The notes beneath the pieces are model-generated. The model was not told where the DNA came from. It saw nothing but the letters and a program-made list of their open reading frames with translations, and did not search any database. Shown here piece after piece: positions 6,574-6,580 of a stretch of DNA of 6,580 bases. Each line of letters begins with the position of its first letter. Within the stretch, counting starts at the first letter, position 1. The translations under genes were made by a program, and so were the position numbers. Source of the DNA: Sphingobacteriia bacterium (GTDB taxonomy: Bacteria; Bacteroidota; Bacteroidia; NS11-12g; UBA955); assembly GCA_021151535.1 (NCBI GenBank), contig JAGKXC010000099.1, forward strand, positions 1 through 6,580, in the 5' to 3' direction.

Positions 6574-6580
6574 AGGCCAC

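Noticed and set aside
6510..6580. T-box or other tRNA-sensing leader before ileS
   Set aside because: The space between the promoter boxes and the ATG is at most about 30 nt, with no stem structures or T-box sequence.

Overview
The window looks like a housekeeping stretch of a Bacteroidota chromosome, probably Chitinophagia or a relative (lineage inferred from protein style, not tested). Supporting signs are A-rich gene starts without clear Shine-Dalgarno sequences, matches to the Bacteroidota -7 promoter box TAnnTTTG, a type 2 isoleucyl-tRNA synthetase, a DksA-like protein with a single cysteine, and a long LspA. All genes lie on the minus strand.

Read in the direction of transcription (right to left), the layout is as follows. 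At 6510-6580 is an AT-rich promoter region with imperfect 17-bp tandem repeats. Then come ileS (6509-3207), a dksA/traR-type regulator gene (3201-2824), lspA (2819-2187), lysS (2170-647) and a small winged-helix-like protein gene (635-381). The gaps between them are 5, 4, 16 and 11 nt, so this reads as one co-transcribed and probably translationally coupled operon. It ends in a short hairpin plus T-run that overlaps the last stop codon (374-394). A 138-bp intergenic region with a plausible promoter follows, then the 5' end of a citrate synthase gene (gltA), which runs off the left edge.

The operon joins two aminoacyl-tRNA synthetases (Ile and Lys), a ppGpp/RNA-polymerase-type regulator, the lipoprotein signal peptidase and an unrecognised small putative DNA-binding protein. 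This links translation capacity, growth-rate control and lipoprotein maturation. No mobile element, CRISPR array, RNA gene or defence system was found. The points most worth a second look are the swapped HIGH signature (GIHH) in IleRS, the tandem repeats over the ileS promoter, the enlarged loops of LspA, the zinc-ligand-poor DksA homologue, and the small winged-helix protein at the end of the operon.
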